Assembly (NCBI RefSeq): GCF_028640845.1
Contig: NC_080540.1
Location: 258,092,958-258,156,957 of the forward strand
DNA from: Ahaetulla prasina
Lineage: Eukaryota; Chordata; Lepidosauria; Squamata; Colubridae
Reading direction: 5' to 3'
Length of the DNA: 64,000 bases
The stretch's first letter is position 1. Every line of letters begins with the position of its first letter. The notes under the pieces were generated by a model. That model ran no database searches and had not been told where the DNA came from. It saw only the letters and a list, made by a program, of their open reading frames with translations. This document shows positions 43,885 through 55,397 of the stretch, in pieces. The translations under genes and the position numbers were made by a program.

Positions 43885-46744
43885 ATACTAACTCTGAGGG
43901 AAATGTTTTGGAAGCCATTTATAAGAAATTGTAACCATGGTGATAAAACAAATGCTGTCCTAGTCTCAGGAAACTAGTCTTTCCAAGCTCAACAGACTCT
44001 CCAGTTTCCTTGAATTTAATCTAAACAAACCTGATCATGCTGTGCCTCCAGCAAGGATAATTGCCTAACGTGTCTTAGGAAATTCAGTAAACAACAACTC
44101 TCTAGTTAAAAGCAATAGCAAAGAAGTAGCTTTACTACTATCAGTAAGAAATAATAGACATGTAGATACATATAGCCAGTACTAGGCAGATACCAGACTA
44201 AAAAACATAATGAACCGAATTGAATTAAATTAAATGGAATGAATCTTCTTATTTCATGTATGGGATTTGCTGAGAATAATTTCTTTTTCATTCATGTGCT
44301 CCCTTTCTAGCATTGCCTTGAAATACCAACTGCAGGTTGAATAAGACTTAAAGGCACAATACTAATCAAAGAAACTTAATTGCCCCTTCGCCCTTTGCAA
44401 AATGCTTCTAAAGCAATATATAGTTTCACCTGCAGAAGTCTCTTTTAGCCATTTTTCTCACTTTCTGATCTCATCTTTAATTTTTGGTTCTGGATTGGCT
44501 CTCTTCCATGCTGCCCCATCTGATCCAATATGCTTCCCCTCTTGGTTCTTCAAGCCTCGGTTCTTCATCAGGCAAAATCCATGGGTGTTTTCTAGGTTGC
44601 TGATCCTGACATCCCCTTTCATCAGCAGAAATACTACCATTTGATATTCCTCAAAACTGTTCCATTTTGGTGCAACCAAAGATCTCCCACTCCCAGTGAA
44701 GTGAAAATCTTTCTATTTTCTGGCTCTAATTGTTTGAGAGGTTTTTTACTCATTATCTTCTTGGATTGCTCTATTTTAGGCTACCTTTCTCCCTTTTCCT
44801 AAATGTGACATCCCTGTTAAACTGGAATCCTGCATCATACCTTTTCTCTGTGCATCAACCTTTGCAAGTCCTTTATTCACCCCCTTTTGTGCTTTCCTCC
44901 AGTAAACTCTTCTGAGTTTCATTTCTTTGTCTTTATTCTTGAAACCAACTTGTCTAGAGTTCTATTTCTGTCCCAACTCTGCCTAACAGCAGTTTCTTTG
45001 TTAATCTGTTTATCCTAGAAGCTCTAAGGATCCTACTTTCTGCTGATCCTTAACAATAAGGAATAACTTGCTAACAAGCGTTGATCACAAAGTCCTACAC
45101 GTTCCATCTACCTTTTAGATTTTATCTATCCTGTCACCTTCATTCCTTTTCTTATCACCATCATTTTCTGTTTTGGAACAGCTCCAAGCCAAAATGTCAT
45201 GTGGTTATATGTGACTGAGTCACATAGTAAGTGGGCAGTCATGAATGAGATCAAACCAAATCCTGTCAACCAAGAAATGCCTTATGTTTGTAGCACCTGC
45301 ATTATGAAAAATTCTCTCTCTATAAAGGCTGTGATCGCACCAACCCTAAAGGCCTTTCATAAGACCTTTAAGCCCTGCTCCTGTGCCCTGGCCTGTGGCC
45401 CTTAGTGTGTGAAGAGTCCCATCTCTTGGCTGTGCTAGTGACTATTGATTGTGATATCTTCCTTGTCTGCTGTATATTTTAATTTTTTATATTTGTGATA
45501 AGAATTGTTTTAATTTATTTTAAGATTTTTCCCCAGATTCACTTGCTGAGATAGACAGCCATGCAAATTGAATAAACAATTGAAGTTGTATTGGGTCCAG
45601 GAGCTAAAAGTTGGCTCACCCAAAAGCTCTTTTTCTGACATTCTTGTTTCTTTCTCTGTGATTTCCTATTGCCTATTACTCTTTCTGATAACTCATTTTT
45701 AGAGCTTTGATAGTACATTGCTCTCTCTTTCTCTGTCAATAACAGAGAAACATTACTTTTCCAGAGATCTGAGTAGTTTACAAAGAGTTTTTAAAATTAG
45801 GATAAAGACATTAGACCAGATGGCTCGCTTGATAAATTAGTTGTATGGTTTGGATTGATCATAGAGGACTGGGGAAGACACACGGTATCAGCATGTGATC
45901 TTACAATTTATCAACAAGACTAACTGAACTGCAGCTTGGAAGCCAGCAGATGGTTATAATGAAATAGTATTAATTTCAGGATGAAAGCACAATTTAAGAA
46001 TAAGTGCACAGTACATGGCTTAGTTCTGATAGGATCATGATTGCTCCAACTGCTGCTAATTGAGAAACTTTTTGTACAAATTTCAGTTACACTGAATAAG
46101 AGTCTACATCGATCAAAATAAAATAGAACAAAATATTGCAGGCCTTTTTCAAATACATGACAGAATGGGGTATTAAGTTCAAGTTGAAAATAGTTTGAAC
46201 AACAAAACAAGGTCAGGAGATAGTTTGGAGAACAAACTGATTTTAATTAATATATTGGTACACAGAATGCAAAATCAAATTCATGTGTTTTTTCCACCTC
46301 ATGATGGTTATATTTTTTAAAAAAACCCAAAAGGAATGCTATATAATTGAATAATGTTATGAAAAAAATACCAGCAGATGACAGTTGGCCTTATTTATAT
46401 TAGGAATAGGAGTGGTCCTTATTAGATCTCATTTCTGGGTGGAAACTATAATGTCACAAAAGGAAATAACTTTTGTATTGTTATTATTTAGTATACAAGG
46501 ATATTCATGAAACTATCATGATCTGAGTTCAGTCTGAAGGAGAGTTAATGTTACCAACAACATTAATCACACACTTTTTAAAAAAAAGTTATCACAACTA
46601 TTAATATGAATATCACCACAAAAATCTATTGATACTAATTAATAAATTATGTTAGATCTATAGATGAGACTAGAAACATAATTTTCCTAATTTATCTTAG
46701 CATAAGGGCTGTGTAATACTGATGAAGGCAATATTTCAAGTATT
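43885..46744. other. no gene recognised
   Basis: 2.9 kb of low-frame-density DNA. No terminal repeats, LINE tails or convincing exons noticed. Confidence 0.35.
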
Positions 46745-46988
46745 TCTATCCTAAAGATTCTTATAACTGTTCAGGGTTTTATAGATTAGTGTCAGCACTC
46801 TGAATTGTGTCCACCAGGTCACTGGCAGCCAGGCAGCATTACATTTCAGAAATGACAGTTGCATTCTGTATCATTTGTAGTTTCCCTGATGTCTTCAAGG
46901 ATAACCACATATACAGCATCTTGCAGTAATTTAACTCTGAGATTACTAAATCCTTGATCACTAAAACTACATGTCCTGATTCAAGAAG
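46745..46988 (-). mobile_element. old L2-like LINE fragment
   Basis: Blocks such as TCACTGGCAGCCAGG..., GTTGCATTCTGTATC and ATCTTGCAGTAAT match the minus-strand L2 at 48.9-49.1 kb with about one change in four. The hAT at 46997 sits directly at its right end. Confidence 0.6.
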
Positions 46989-46996
46989 GATCTAAC

Positions 46997-47395
46997 TTAG
47001 TGATGGCTAACCTTTTTGCCATCATGTGCCAAAAGCAAGGGACTGCAGGGGGTTATGTGTGCGCATGCCCACACCCATACTTCTGTGTACCCCCCCGCGT
47101 GCATGTGGCCCCCCCCCCACGATCACAACTTTTGGCACGCTATGGCATGGTGAACCCGTTTTTCACCCTCCCCAGGCTCCAGAGCATTTCTAGGAGCCTG
47201 GGGAGAACAAAAAAATGGGCCTTCCCCACTCCCCCAGGCCCACCGGAGGCAGGAAAGAGCCTGTTTCCCTACTTCTGGTGGGCCCAGAAGGCCCGAAAAT
47301 CAGCTGACCGCATGAGTGCCAGAGCTGAGCTCACGTGCCCACTGATACAGGCCTGCGTGCCACCTGTGGCAGCATGCCATAGGTTTGCCATCACA
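46997..47395. mobile_element. non-autonomous hAT-like element with 8-bp TSD
   Basis: Ends TTAGTGATGGCTAACC and GGTTTGCCATCACA are inverted repeats. Flanks GATCTAAC (46989-46996) and GATCTAGC (47396-47403) match at 7 of 8. The interior is GC-rich with GGCACGC-type repeats, unlike the flanks; the frame 47000-47467 runs through it by chance. Same family as 39069-40452. Confidence 0.86.
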
Positions 47396-47403
47396 GATCT
47401 AGC

Positions 47404-48104
47404 TGAAACAGTAGCTAAGGCTGAGCATACCATCTTCTTGTCACTAGGGTATTATAGTTTTAAATGAAGGAGAATTCTCAAATTATGTACCTATTTTTTC
47501 AGAGAAAGTGCAATCTTATCAAGAGAAGTCTTTTTAAAAAAACTTCTGGATTTCTGAGGCCGCTTATTCATAGCACTTCTTTCTTATCTGTTTCAGTTTA
47601 TTGGACCTTATCTCCTCCATCATGATCTCCAAGCAACCAAAAAGGAACTCTATAACCTCTGTTAATTCAGATGGAAAGGCAAAAAATAGATGAGCACCAA
47701 TAGCAAAAAGATGACAGCATACTTCATATTTTGGGAAGAGAGACTATAGATATTAAACAGAAGAAGGGAAAGGCTCGAATAATATAGCATTTCTTCCAAT
47801 GCAAGAAGAATGGGGCTGAATAGAAAACCCAGCTATATTATTTAGTAATAGAACTACAAATATGAGTGGAACCATTTTAGGTCAATACTTATCTGCTCCA
47901 GTAAATGGAAGCTGGGCAGGATCAGTATACATACAGTCCTAATGTACTGAATATAAATTCAATTACCCACAATACATTTACTCAATGTATGAATGAAGAT
48001 ACAAAACAATAGGAGACACATATAGCCCAATTCAAATCTCTGTTTTATTTTAACCAGTTGATTGATTTAAAAAAGAGAACATATATGCATATCCCCCAAA
48101 ATCA
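47404..48104. other. no gene recognised
   Basis: AT-rich spacer. Confidence 0.3.
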
Positions 48105-48380
48105 ATTTTTTTTTTTTGTTTACATTTATACCCCGCCCTTCTCCGAAGACTCAGGGCGGCTTACAGTGTATAAGGCAATAGTCTCGTTCTATTTGTATAT
48201 TTTTACAAAGTCAACTTATTGCCCCCCCAACAATCTGGGTCCTCATTTTACCTACCTTATAAAGGATGGAAGGCTGAGTCAACCTTGGGCCGGGCTCGAA
48301 CCTGCAGTAATTGCAGGCTTTGTGTTCTTAATAACAGGCTGTTCTTAATAACAGGCTTTACCAGCCTGCGCCATTCACCA
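48105..48380 (-). mobile_element. SINE with tRNA-like head and L2-like tail
   Basis: Minus strand: head TGGCGCAGGCTGGTAAAGCC, B box GGTTCGAGCCC, body TTGACTCAGCCTTCCATCC, tail TGTAAGCCGCCCTGAGTC and an A run at 48105-48117. A 16-bp unit TTCTTAATAACAGGCT is tandemly duplicated near 48326-48357. It lies directly 3' of the L2 that starts at 48390, in the same orientation. Confidence 0.85.
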
Positions 48381-48389
48381 ATTGCTAAA

Positions 48390-49838
48390 TTTTTATTTTA
48401 TTTATTTATTTATTTATTTAATCAAATTTTAATCAAATTTTTATACCGCCCTATCTCCCGAAGGACTCAGGGTGGTTTACAGCCCGATAAGAATACAAAT
48501 ATAATACAGGATAAAACACTAATTAAAAAACTTATTTAAATAGGCCAAAATTTAAAATTACAATTAAAATGATAAAACCCCATTAAAACTAAATTTATAA
48601 TTAAAATTCTAGTCCAGTCCTGCACAAATAAATAGATGTGTTTTAAGCTCGTGGTGGAAGGTTCGAAGGTCAGGAAGTTGGCGGAGACCTGGGGGAAGTT
48701 CATTCCAGAGGGTGGGAGCCCCCACAGAGAAAGCCCTTCCCCTGGGTGTTGCCAGTCGGCACTGCCTGGCGGACGGCACCCTAAGGAGTCCCTCCCTGTG
48801 AGAGCGCACGGGTCGGTGGGAGGCAATCGGTGGCAGCAGACGGTCCCGTAAGTAGCCCGGCCCTAAGCCATGGAGCGCTTTGAAGATAGTTACCAAAACC
48901 TTGAAGCGCACCTGGAAAGCCACAGGCAGCCAGTGCAGTCTGCGCAGGAGTGGTGTCACATGGGAGCCACGAGGGGCTCCCTCTATCACCCGCGCAGCTG
49001 CATTCTGGACTAACTGGAGCCTCCGGGTGCTCCTCAAGGGAAGCCCCATGTAGAGAGCATTGCAGTAATCCAGGTGAGATGTCACGAGAGCATGACTTAC
49101 CGTGCATAGGGCATCCCGGTCCAGGAAGGGGCGCAACTGGCGAACCAGGCAAACCTGGTAAAAAGCTCTCCTGGAGACGGCCATCAGATGGTCTTCAAAG
49201 GACAGCCGTCCATCCAGGAGAACGCCCAAGTTGCGCACCCTTTCCATTGGGGCCAATGACTCGCCCCCAACAGTCAGCCGCAATTGCAGCTGACTGTACT
49301 GGGGTGCCGGCATCCACAGCCACTCTGTCTTGGAGGGATTGAGCTTGAGCCTGTTTCTCCCCATCCAGACCTGTACGGCCTCCAAACACCGGGACAGCAC
49401 TTCGACAGCTTCGTTGGGGTGGCCCGGTGTGGAAAAGTACAGCTGAGTATCATCAGCGTACAGTTGGTAACTCACACTGAAACCACTGATGATCTCACCC
49501 AGCGGTTTCGTATAGATGTTGAACAGGAGGGGCGAGAGAATCAACCCCTGCGGCACCCCACAAGTGAGGTGCTTCGGGGTCAACCTCTGCCCTCCCATCA
49601 ACACCGTCTGCGACCGATAAGAGAGATAGGAGGAGAACCACCGATAAACGGTGCCTCCCACTCCCAATCCCTCCAACCGGTGCAGCAGGATACCATGGTC
49701 GATGGTATCAAAAGCTGAGAGGTCTAATAGGACCAAGGCAGAGGAATAACCCCTATCCCTGGCCCTCCAGAGATCATCAACCAACGCGACCAAAGCCGTC
49801 TCCGTGTTGTATCCGGGCCGAAAGCCGGACTGGAATGG
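48390..49838 (-). mobile_element. 5'-truncated L2-like LINE
   Basis: Minus strand. (AAAT)n tail at 48391-48421, then the TGTAAACCACCCTGAGTCC stem-like 3' UTR, then a clean coding region up to a 5' truncation near 49838, at the start of the RT. The GC-rich coding region contrasts with the flanks. Confidence 0.9.
48609..49838 (-). pseudogene. L2-like ORF2, RT to C-terminus, undamaged fragment
   Basis: About 409 codons with no stop, reading FQSGFRPGYNTETALVALVD at the truncated end, LVLLDLSAFDTIDHG (motif A, one alanine codon fewer than the usual SAAFD), LTCGVPQGLILSPLLF (motif B), [12 protein letters not shown] (motif C), [59 protein letters not shown] and RAFSVGAPTLWNELPPGL. The first listed start at 49793 is internal. 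The endonuclease is missing, so it is not an autonomous element. The catalytic aspartates are present. Confidence 0.88.
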
Positions 49839-52393
49839 AAATTACTTGTTAGATTTAATTTGATACTTCAGATTAATACAGTAACTTTGTTTGAACCTAA
49901 AATCTGAAGGCTGAATTTGACTGAATCCTTTACAAATGAATCTGCAAAATGAATCTTTGCAGAGCCCTGCATATCAGATTTTAGAAATGCTAAGAGAGCC
50001 ACCACAGATACTAGAAAGAAATTCACCACAGATATTACAGGAAAGAAAGAGATATAATGCAATTTGTGACCAGTGAACAGAAATAGGGAAAGTATTATGT
50101 TGTAAGAAAAATATCATAGTTGCAGGAACATCAAATATGTGAAGTTTCAGAGATTCTGTATTTTGGACGTGAATATAAGTTTGAAATGCATTCCTGTCCA
50201 GTCATGACATATAGCAGAACTATTTCAACTATATTGTGCTTTAGACATGGTTTCAGCATAACTAAAGGCTATCAGGAACAACAGATTCATTGGCTTCCCT
50301 AAATAAATGTTGATTTAGCACATCTTTATCCTAGCACTACATGAAATCTGGCATGTTGTCATGTCATAATTTAATTTTCTTTAAAGAAAAGTGAGTTACC
50401 TTGAAATTTTGCACTAAATCTCTAAAATCACAGTTCTTTGGCATTTACCCACTGCATTGTATTTGATTTAACAGGCTGGCCCTCATAATATTTTTTTTGC
50501 CAAACACTTGCCAATCTCTAGTTTTAAAACAACTTATATTACTGCTCTTCGTAGCTTGATCCATCTATTGCAATGTATGTTATGTTATATTCAAGGTTGA
50601 TATATTCATTACTTTATAATTAAATCCATCCACCATGTACGACTGATTCAAACATTTTTAGTTCAATTAGAATTTCTATTTCTCCTGCCTGAAATTATAT
50701 TGGGGAAAAAATAAAGTATGTCTCTAATATTTATTATTAAAACAAATTATTAATTGTTGTGTGAATTTATTTCCTCCCTTGCAGATATTGGAAAGCATGG
50801 AATGATGCTTTCCAAAGCTTAGAAAACCATTGCTCTCAGATAGTTTGAACAGACAAACAAATATTTAATTGCTGCTACTTTTATTTGGAGACAGTTGGAA
50901 TGGGAAAACTACCCAGAGAACAGGGATGATGAAAGCACTGATTTGAGCACAGTGAAAACAATACTGTTAATTTGCTTCAATCTTTATTTTAGTTGTTGTA
51001 GCAGTATAACATTATTGGTAAATCAATTGACCAAATCAAAGCAGTGTGCATCGGCCACAATATAATACAATAAACTGAAATAAGGTAAGAGATACCGTAA
51101 CTAAAAAGGTAAAATATAATGAGGTAACAAAAAGAAAAGATAAAACAGTGAGATAAAATACCATAATATAAAATAGAATGGAGAGACATAAAATAATAGT
51201 ATGTGTTAGGTGAATTCATCACTAATGTATTCTATAAAATGTGTTCTTATTTGAACAACTCTAATTATAAACTTAACATTTCTAATAATCACATATGTGT
51301 AGGAAATAAGACAATCTTTTGTTACAGTCCCAATATATGATTCTGTCAAGCAGAGTCTGTAAATACTGAAACCTTCTGGTGCTACAGAAACGCACATTCT
51401 CTCAGAATATGGCACTTGGTGGAATCATTTGTATTTAACTATGGAATCTAGCTGCTCAAATTTCATTCTGGTATGGACTGCATAGCATTGAGTCATGCCC
51501 ATTGTCAGGTATTTTTCTGTTTGAAAGGACATAGTACTCGTCGTATTTCAGTGACCTGGTATTTAAAACTGACTTGAATATCAGCCTGGATATTAACATC
51601 TAATGCTCTTTGTTTCAATATTGTCTTGGTTTGATATCTGGCTGAGAACAAGTATTGTGTTGAGGAGTCAAACTGTGAGATGATTTGGGGAAGTTGATTT
51701 ATCCATGTGATGGATTGAAGTGTCCATATGTTCTTCAAGGCACATTTTTGAAAGTCTGCCAGGTTCCATTGGGAGAATCTACCAGTAGTTGAGCACTTTA
51801 TTTTTAGGCTATAAATGAAATGGGTACTGTTTCAGCTCTTACTACTTATGGTGGTATATTCCTGTCAGTTCCAGAATAGACCTGAGGGAAAAGAAGCATG
51901 CTTCATTTTGTTTGAAGAACAAGGAGGCTTTGATAGTTCCCACAACACTGTATGATATATTAGCACTGGTGCAGTTTTTACTTTGTAGACTTTAAAAATG
52001 CAGAGAAAGACTTTTGGTGATTATAATTATTTTAGTTAATATTTTAGAAATTGCTGTGGACTTTATTGAACTTTGTTGAAGTGGTTGACTCAAGACCTTG
52101 TATATGTAAAAACCACCTCTAAATATAGCTTCCCATTCAAATATACTGTATTTGTTGTATACAGCCCATCTTTTTTCCCCAAAAAAACCACATAAAGGTC
52201 AGTAACAACACTACAGCCAAGATACCTTCCTATCTAAATGGGCATGTTCTGTGTGAGAGAACCACTGATATGGACTTTCAGGCATGTGTTGTATAGAGAG
52301 TCTACCAGATGTAGAGGTCTGGGTCCATCTTTAGCTTGGCCAGCTTCTTTCATAAAGGGTCTCTCTTTATAGAGTCAAATGCTGCACTAAGAT
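49839..52393. other. no gene recognised
   Basis: 2.5 kb AT-rich DNA with short frames only. A minus-strand frame at 51505-51738 has ordinary amino-acid composition but no known motif. Confidence 0.35.
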
Positions 52394-52532
52394 CTAATAA
52401 TAACAGTAACAGAGTCGGATGTCATCTAGTCCAAGCCCCTGCTCACGCAGAAGACCTATACTAGGGATTCAAACCACAGAACCACCAACCTTTCTGATTG
52501 ATAAGCTCAGCGTCTTAGTCACTGAGCCACTT
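52394..52532 (-). mobile_element. SINE with tRNA-like head and CR1-like tail
   Basis: Minus strand: head GTGGCTCAGTGACTAAGACG, B box GTGGTTTGAATCC, then GGGGCTTGGACTAGATGACATCC and CGACTCTGTTACTGTTATTATT, a decayed form of the CR1 3' end. The head is nearly the same as that of the Sauria-type SINE at 36842. About 139 bp. Confidence 0.75.
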
Positions 52533-52698
52533 AGCCAGGCCTGTGAAAGATGTAATGATGATGATGTTGATGTTTTCCATTCAATCATGACTGTCCCTTG
52601 GTGATTCTGTGGACCAGGTCTCTCCACATATTTCACTCTTGCACTACTACTTTGAATTTTTCTATGCAAGATATAAACAGGTACTTATCAACCATATG

Positions 52699-52926
52699 AG
52701 CCATAGTGGTGCAGTGGTTAGAGTGCAGTACTGCAGGCTACTTTTGCTGCCTGCCGGCTGCTTGCAGTTTGGCAATTCAAATCTCACCAGGCTCAGCCCA
52801 CCATCCTTCCAAGGTGGGTAAAATGAGGACCCAGATTGTTGGGGGCAATATACTGACTCTGTAAACTGCTTAGAGAGGGCTGTAAAGCACTGTAAAGCGG
52901 TATATAAGTCTAAGTACTATTGCTAG
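52699..52926 (+). mobile_element. tRNA-derived SINE (snake MIR-like)
   Basis: Head AGTGGTGCAGTGGTTAGAGTGC (A box), decayed B box GCAATTCAAATCTC, body GAGGACCCAGATTGTTGGG shared with the other SINEs, and tail AAGCGGTATATAAGTCTAAG with TATTGC units. Complete or nearly so. Confidence 0.85.
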
Positions 52927-53149
52927 AGCTACTGCATATTTAGTAATAAGATGCAGAATGAAGGAGTTATGTATTTGCAGTGCCCAGGTTTCAATTGAGC
53001 CTGTTATTTCACTAATATGTTATTTTCAATTCTCTATTTTTCTCAAGAGATGCTTCAATACATCTTAGTTGCAATATCAATAAGTCTCATGGCTCTGTTT
53101 TTTTTAGAGTCTTCTTTGTCTCCTTTTTATTCATGAGAACAATGATAGA
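52927..53149. other. spacer
   Basis: Nothing seen. Confidence 0.3.
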
Positions 53150-53385
53150 GAATTACTTCTGGATATTGTCCAGTGTTGTCTATACAGTAAACAGCCTTGT
53201 CAATAATGGAGTCCACAAGTCAATGTGGGTCTTAAAAAGTTCTGGAGGTAGGAAGTCTTCACCAGATGTCTTACTGGAATTCAGGGACTGAATAATGTGT
53301 TTTATTTCTGTCACTGACACTGGTGGCCAAGATGGGAGATTATCAGGATTCAGACATTCAATAGTCATCTTTCCTGAATGATCCT
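53150..53385 (-). pseudogene. degraded LINE reverse-transcriptase fragment
   Basis: Minus-strand frame 53180-53368 reads EIKHIIQSLNSSKTSGEDFLP, then PPELFKTHIDLWTPLLTRLF. This resembles the region between endonuclease and RT of non-LTR elements (the 'K-APG-D-IP-E-K' block). No catalytic motif is present and the DNA upstream is full of stops. It does not match the other LINE families of this window, so it may be an older lineage. Confidence 0.45.
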
Positions 53386-55134
53386 GCTTGAAAATATATT
53401 AAGTAGTATAAAAATAACCACAAACTGAAGTTTAAATAGGGGTCTCAAGTAGAAGCTTATACTCCTTTAGCATCCCAGAACAATGTTCCAAAATTTAAGA
53501 GAATTGGACCCTGTGATAACTTTTCAGCTCATACCAAAATGTAGCTGTGTGTTGAGTCCTTTTTGGGATGGTAGTTTCTTATAACTGCATCTAACTTCAG
53601 CATCTTGGTGTGTTGTTTGCTGTAGGGTTTGCGGTAATCAAATGCATAGCCACTTTTAGAGTCTTTGAGTGAGCACAATCAAAGTAAAACCAATTACTGT
53701 AGATTTTATGAAGTGTTGTTTCCTACCTGGCAATTTACCATTTAAAGGGTTTCTTAATGTATGATCCAAATTGGAAAACCTGGTAAGAATTCTGTTGGGT
53801 CTTGAATAGATATGACAGCCATTTTCACCCAGGACTGGACTCTCTCAGAGTTCATTGAGTGAAAAGTTTTCTTAGTGTTCACCTTAAATCAATTGAGACT
53901 CCTGGATTGCCTCATTTCAAGGTTAGCAAGGAGCATATTATTGTGTAGTGTGGTAGTCTTAAATCAGAACTATCATAAAAGTTGACTGCAATTGGTTGAT
54001 GGCCACCATTCTCAAAGACCTGTACTAAATCATCTTGATTTTTTCATTCTTTTAAAATGTTGGATAGTTCTTATAACTGTGCTTTTGAATGGTATTTGTT
54101 TTGGAAGGGACTTGGAAATATAACAGATGCTTTTCATATAGAAGATCGCATATTTAATACTGGTTTCTCCACATAAAGAATAAAAACCCTCTAACTCTGA
54201 AGTGTAATTGCTAGTTAGTATGAACAGAACTAGTCTGTATAAGGTAGATTCCTATGGTTTTACCTAGTCAAACAATTTTTTTGATCTGCTTTGATATTTT
54301 ACTGGTACAATAACCGGCATTTTTTTAATAAAAACTGGTAAATTAACTAACCCTATTTTTAGATGAAATTTGGTAAAATTGCACAGGAATATTACTTGAA
54401 AAACTTCTCAAGCATTAATGTAATATGCAGAAAATACATATATAATTAAGCTACTATTTTTATTCTTTGTTCTTGTAATGAATTTGCCATGTTCCCATAT
54501 GATTTTATTCCTCCTAGCGAATACAAGTCTAATTTGTCTCACCTTTTTTGAGAAAATTAAATCTTTGAATGCTTGTATAATTTCCCCACTTTAGTTTGTA
54601 CTTTCTGCAATTATATAATCTCTTTTTATAACGATGCCTGGTAATATCTCACTGCAAATTAGATTTCTGAACTTATGACTTGACAAACTACTTTGCACAG
54701 CACACATTATAAAAACTAATAATTCTTATTATTTTAGCACAAAAATCTGGTGGAATAAAAAGGAAATCTCTTTGCGATAACTAACTTATCTTCAGACTGC
54801 ATACTTATATTTGTGCGTAGGTGTTAAAGTCAATGCTAGAATCAGTTTTGACTTCTGGCAGCTGCCTGGATAAGCCCCTACAGTTTTCTTAGTATTATAA
54901 TATCAGACATATTCTTACATTAGGCTCTAGTAATTTCACAAATTGTATTATCCTCCATGATATCATTCCCATATAAAAACAACATGATGCAACTACTTTT
55001 TCACTGAAATCCACCTGCAGTGCTCTTTAAAATAGACCTCTCTCTTGCTCCATTGCTATTTGTCATACTATTTGCCATTTGTCATACTATTAATGAAATC
55101 AATGTTCAACAGCAGAAAAAACCCACTGATATGT
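53386..55134. other. no gene recognised
   Basis: AT-rich. The first 700 bp could be an unrecognisable upstream part of the LINE fragment at 53150-53385. Confidence 0.3.
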
Positions 55135-55258
55135 CTTCTATGAAGACTCTCAACCATCCAGGTTATGGTTGCTTGAAGAATTGAAGAAGCTTCTTGGATG
55201 AGAAGCAAAATATTTTTCCTAAAAAAATAAAGTCCAGTTGCCTTTTGAATAGGGATCA
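55135..55258 (+). repeat. Penelope-like fragment with hammerhead-like core
   Basis: At 55181-55210 the order is TTGAAGA-A-GCTTCT-TGGATG-AGAAGC-AAAA. GCTTCT/AGAAGC form a perfect six-base stem II, while the core C (now T) and the G before AAA (now A) are mutated. It is followed by AAAGTCCAGTTGCCTTTTG, shared with 14.2 kb. Confidence 0.45.
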
Positions 55259-55397
55259 CTATTCCTGTTTAGCACCAACTCCATCCCCAAATAAAGCAAA
55301 TTTTTCTGACATGTCATACACGTATCTCAAAATCTTACCAAATTTACAAGACAGTTGGTGACCATATCCAAGTGCTTGCAAAAATTAAAGTCTTTTT
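55259..55397. other. spacer
   Basis: Nothing seen. Confidence 0.3.

Noticed and set aside
47000..47467. 155-codon frame over the hAT at 47 kb
   Set aside because: Runs across both hAT ends and flanking DNA; composition follows the GC-rich repeat, with no transposase motif.
48105..48380. tRNA gene from the A/B-box-like head
   Set aside because: Head lacks a full cloverleaf and is joined to SINE body and LINE-like tail; the same applies to 36842, 52394, 52699 and 58146.
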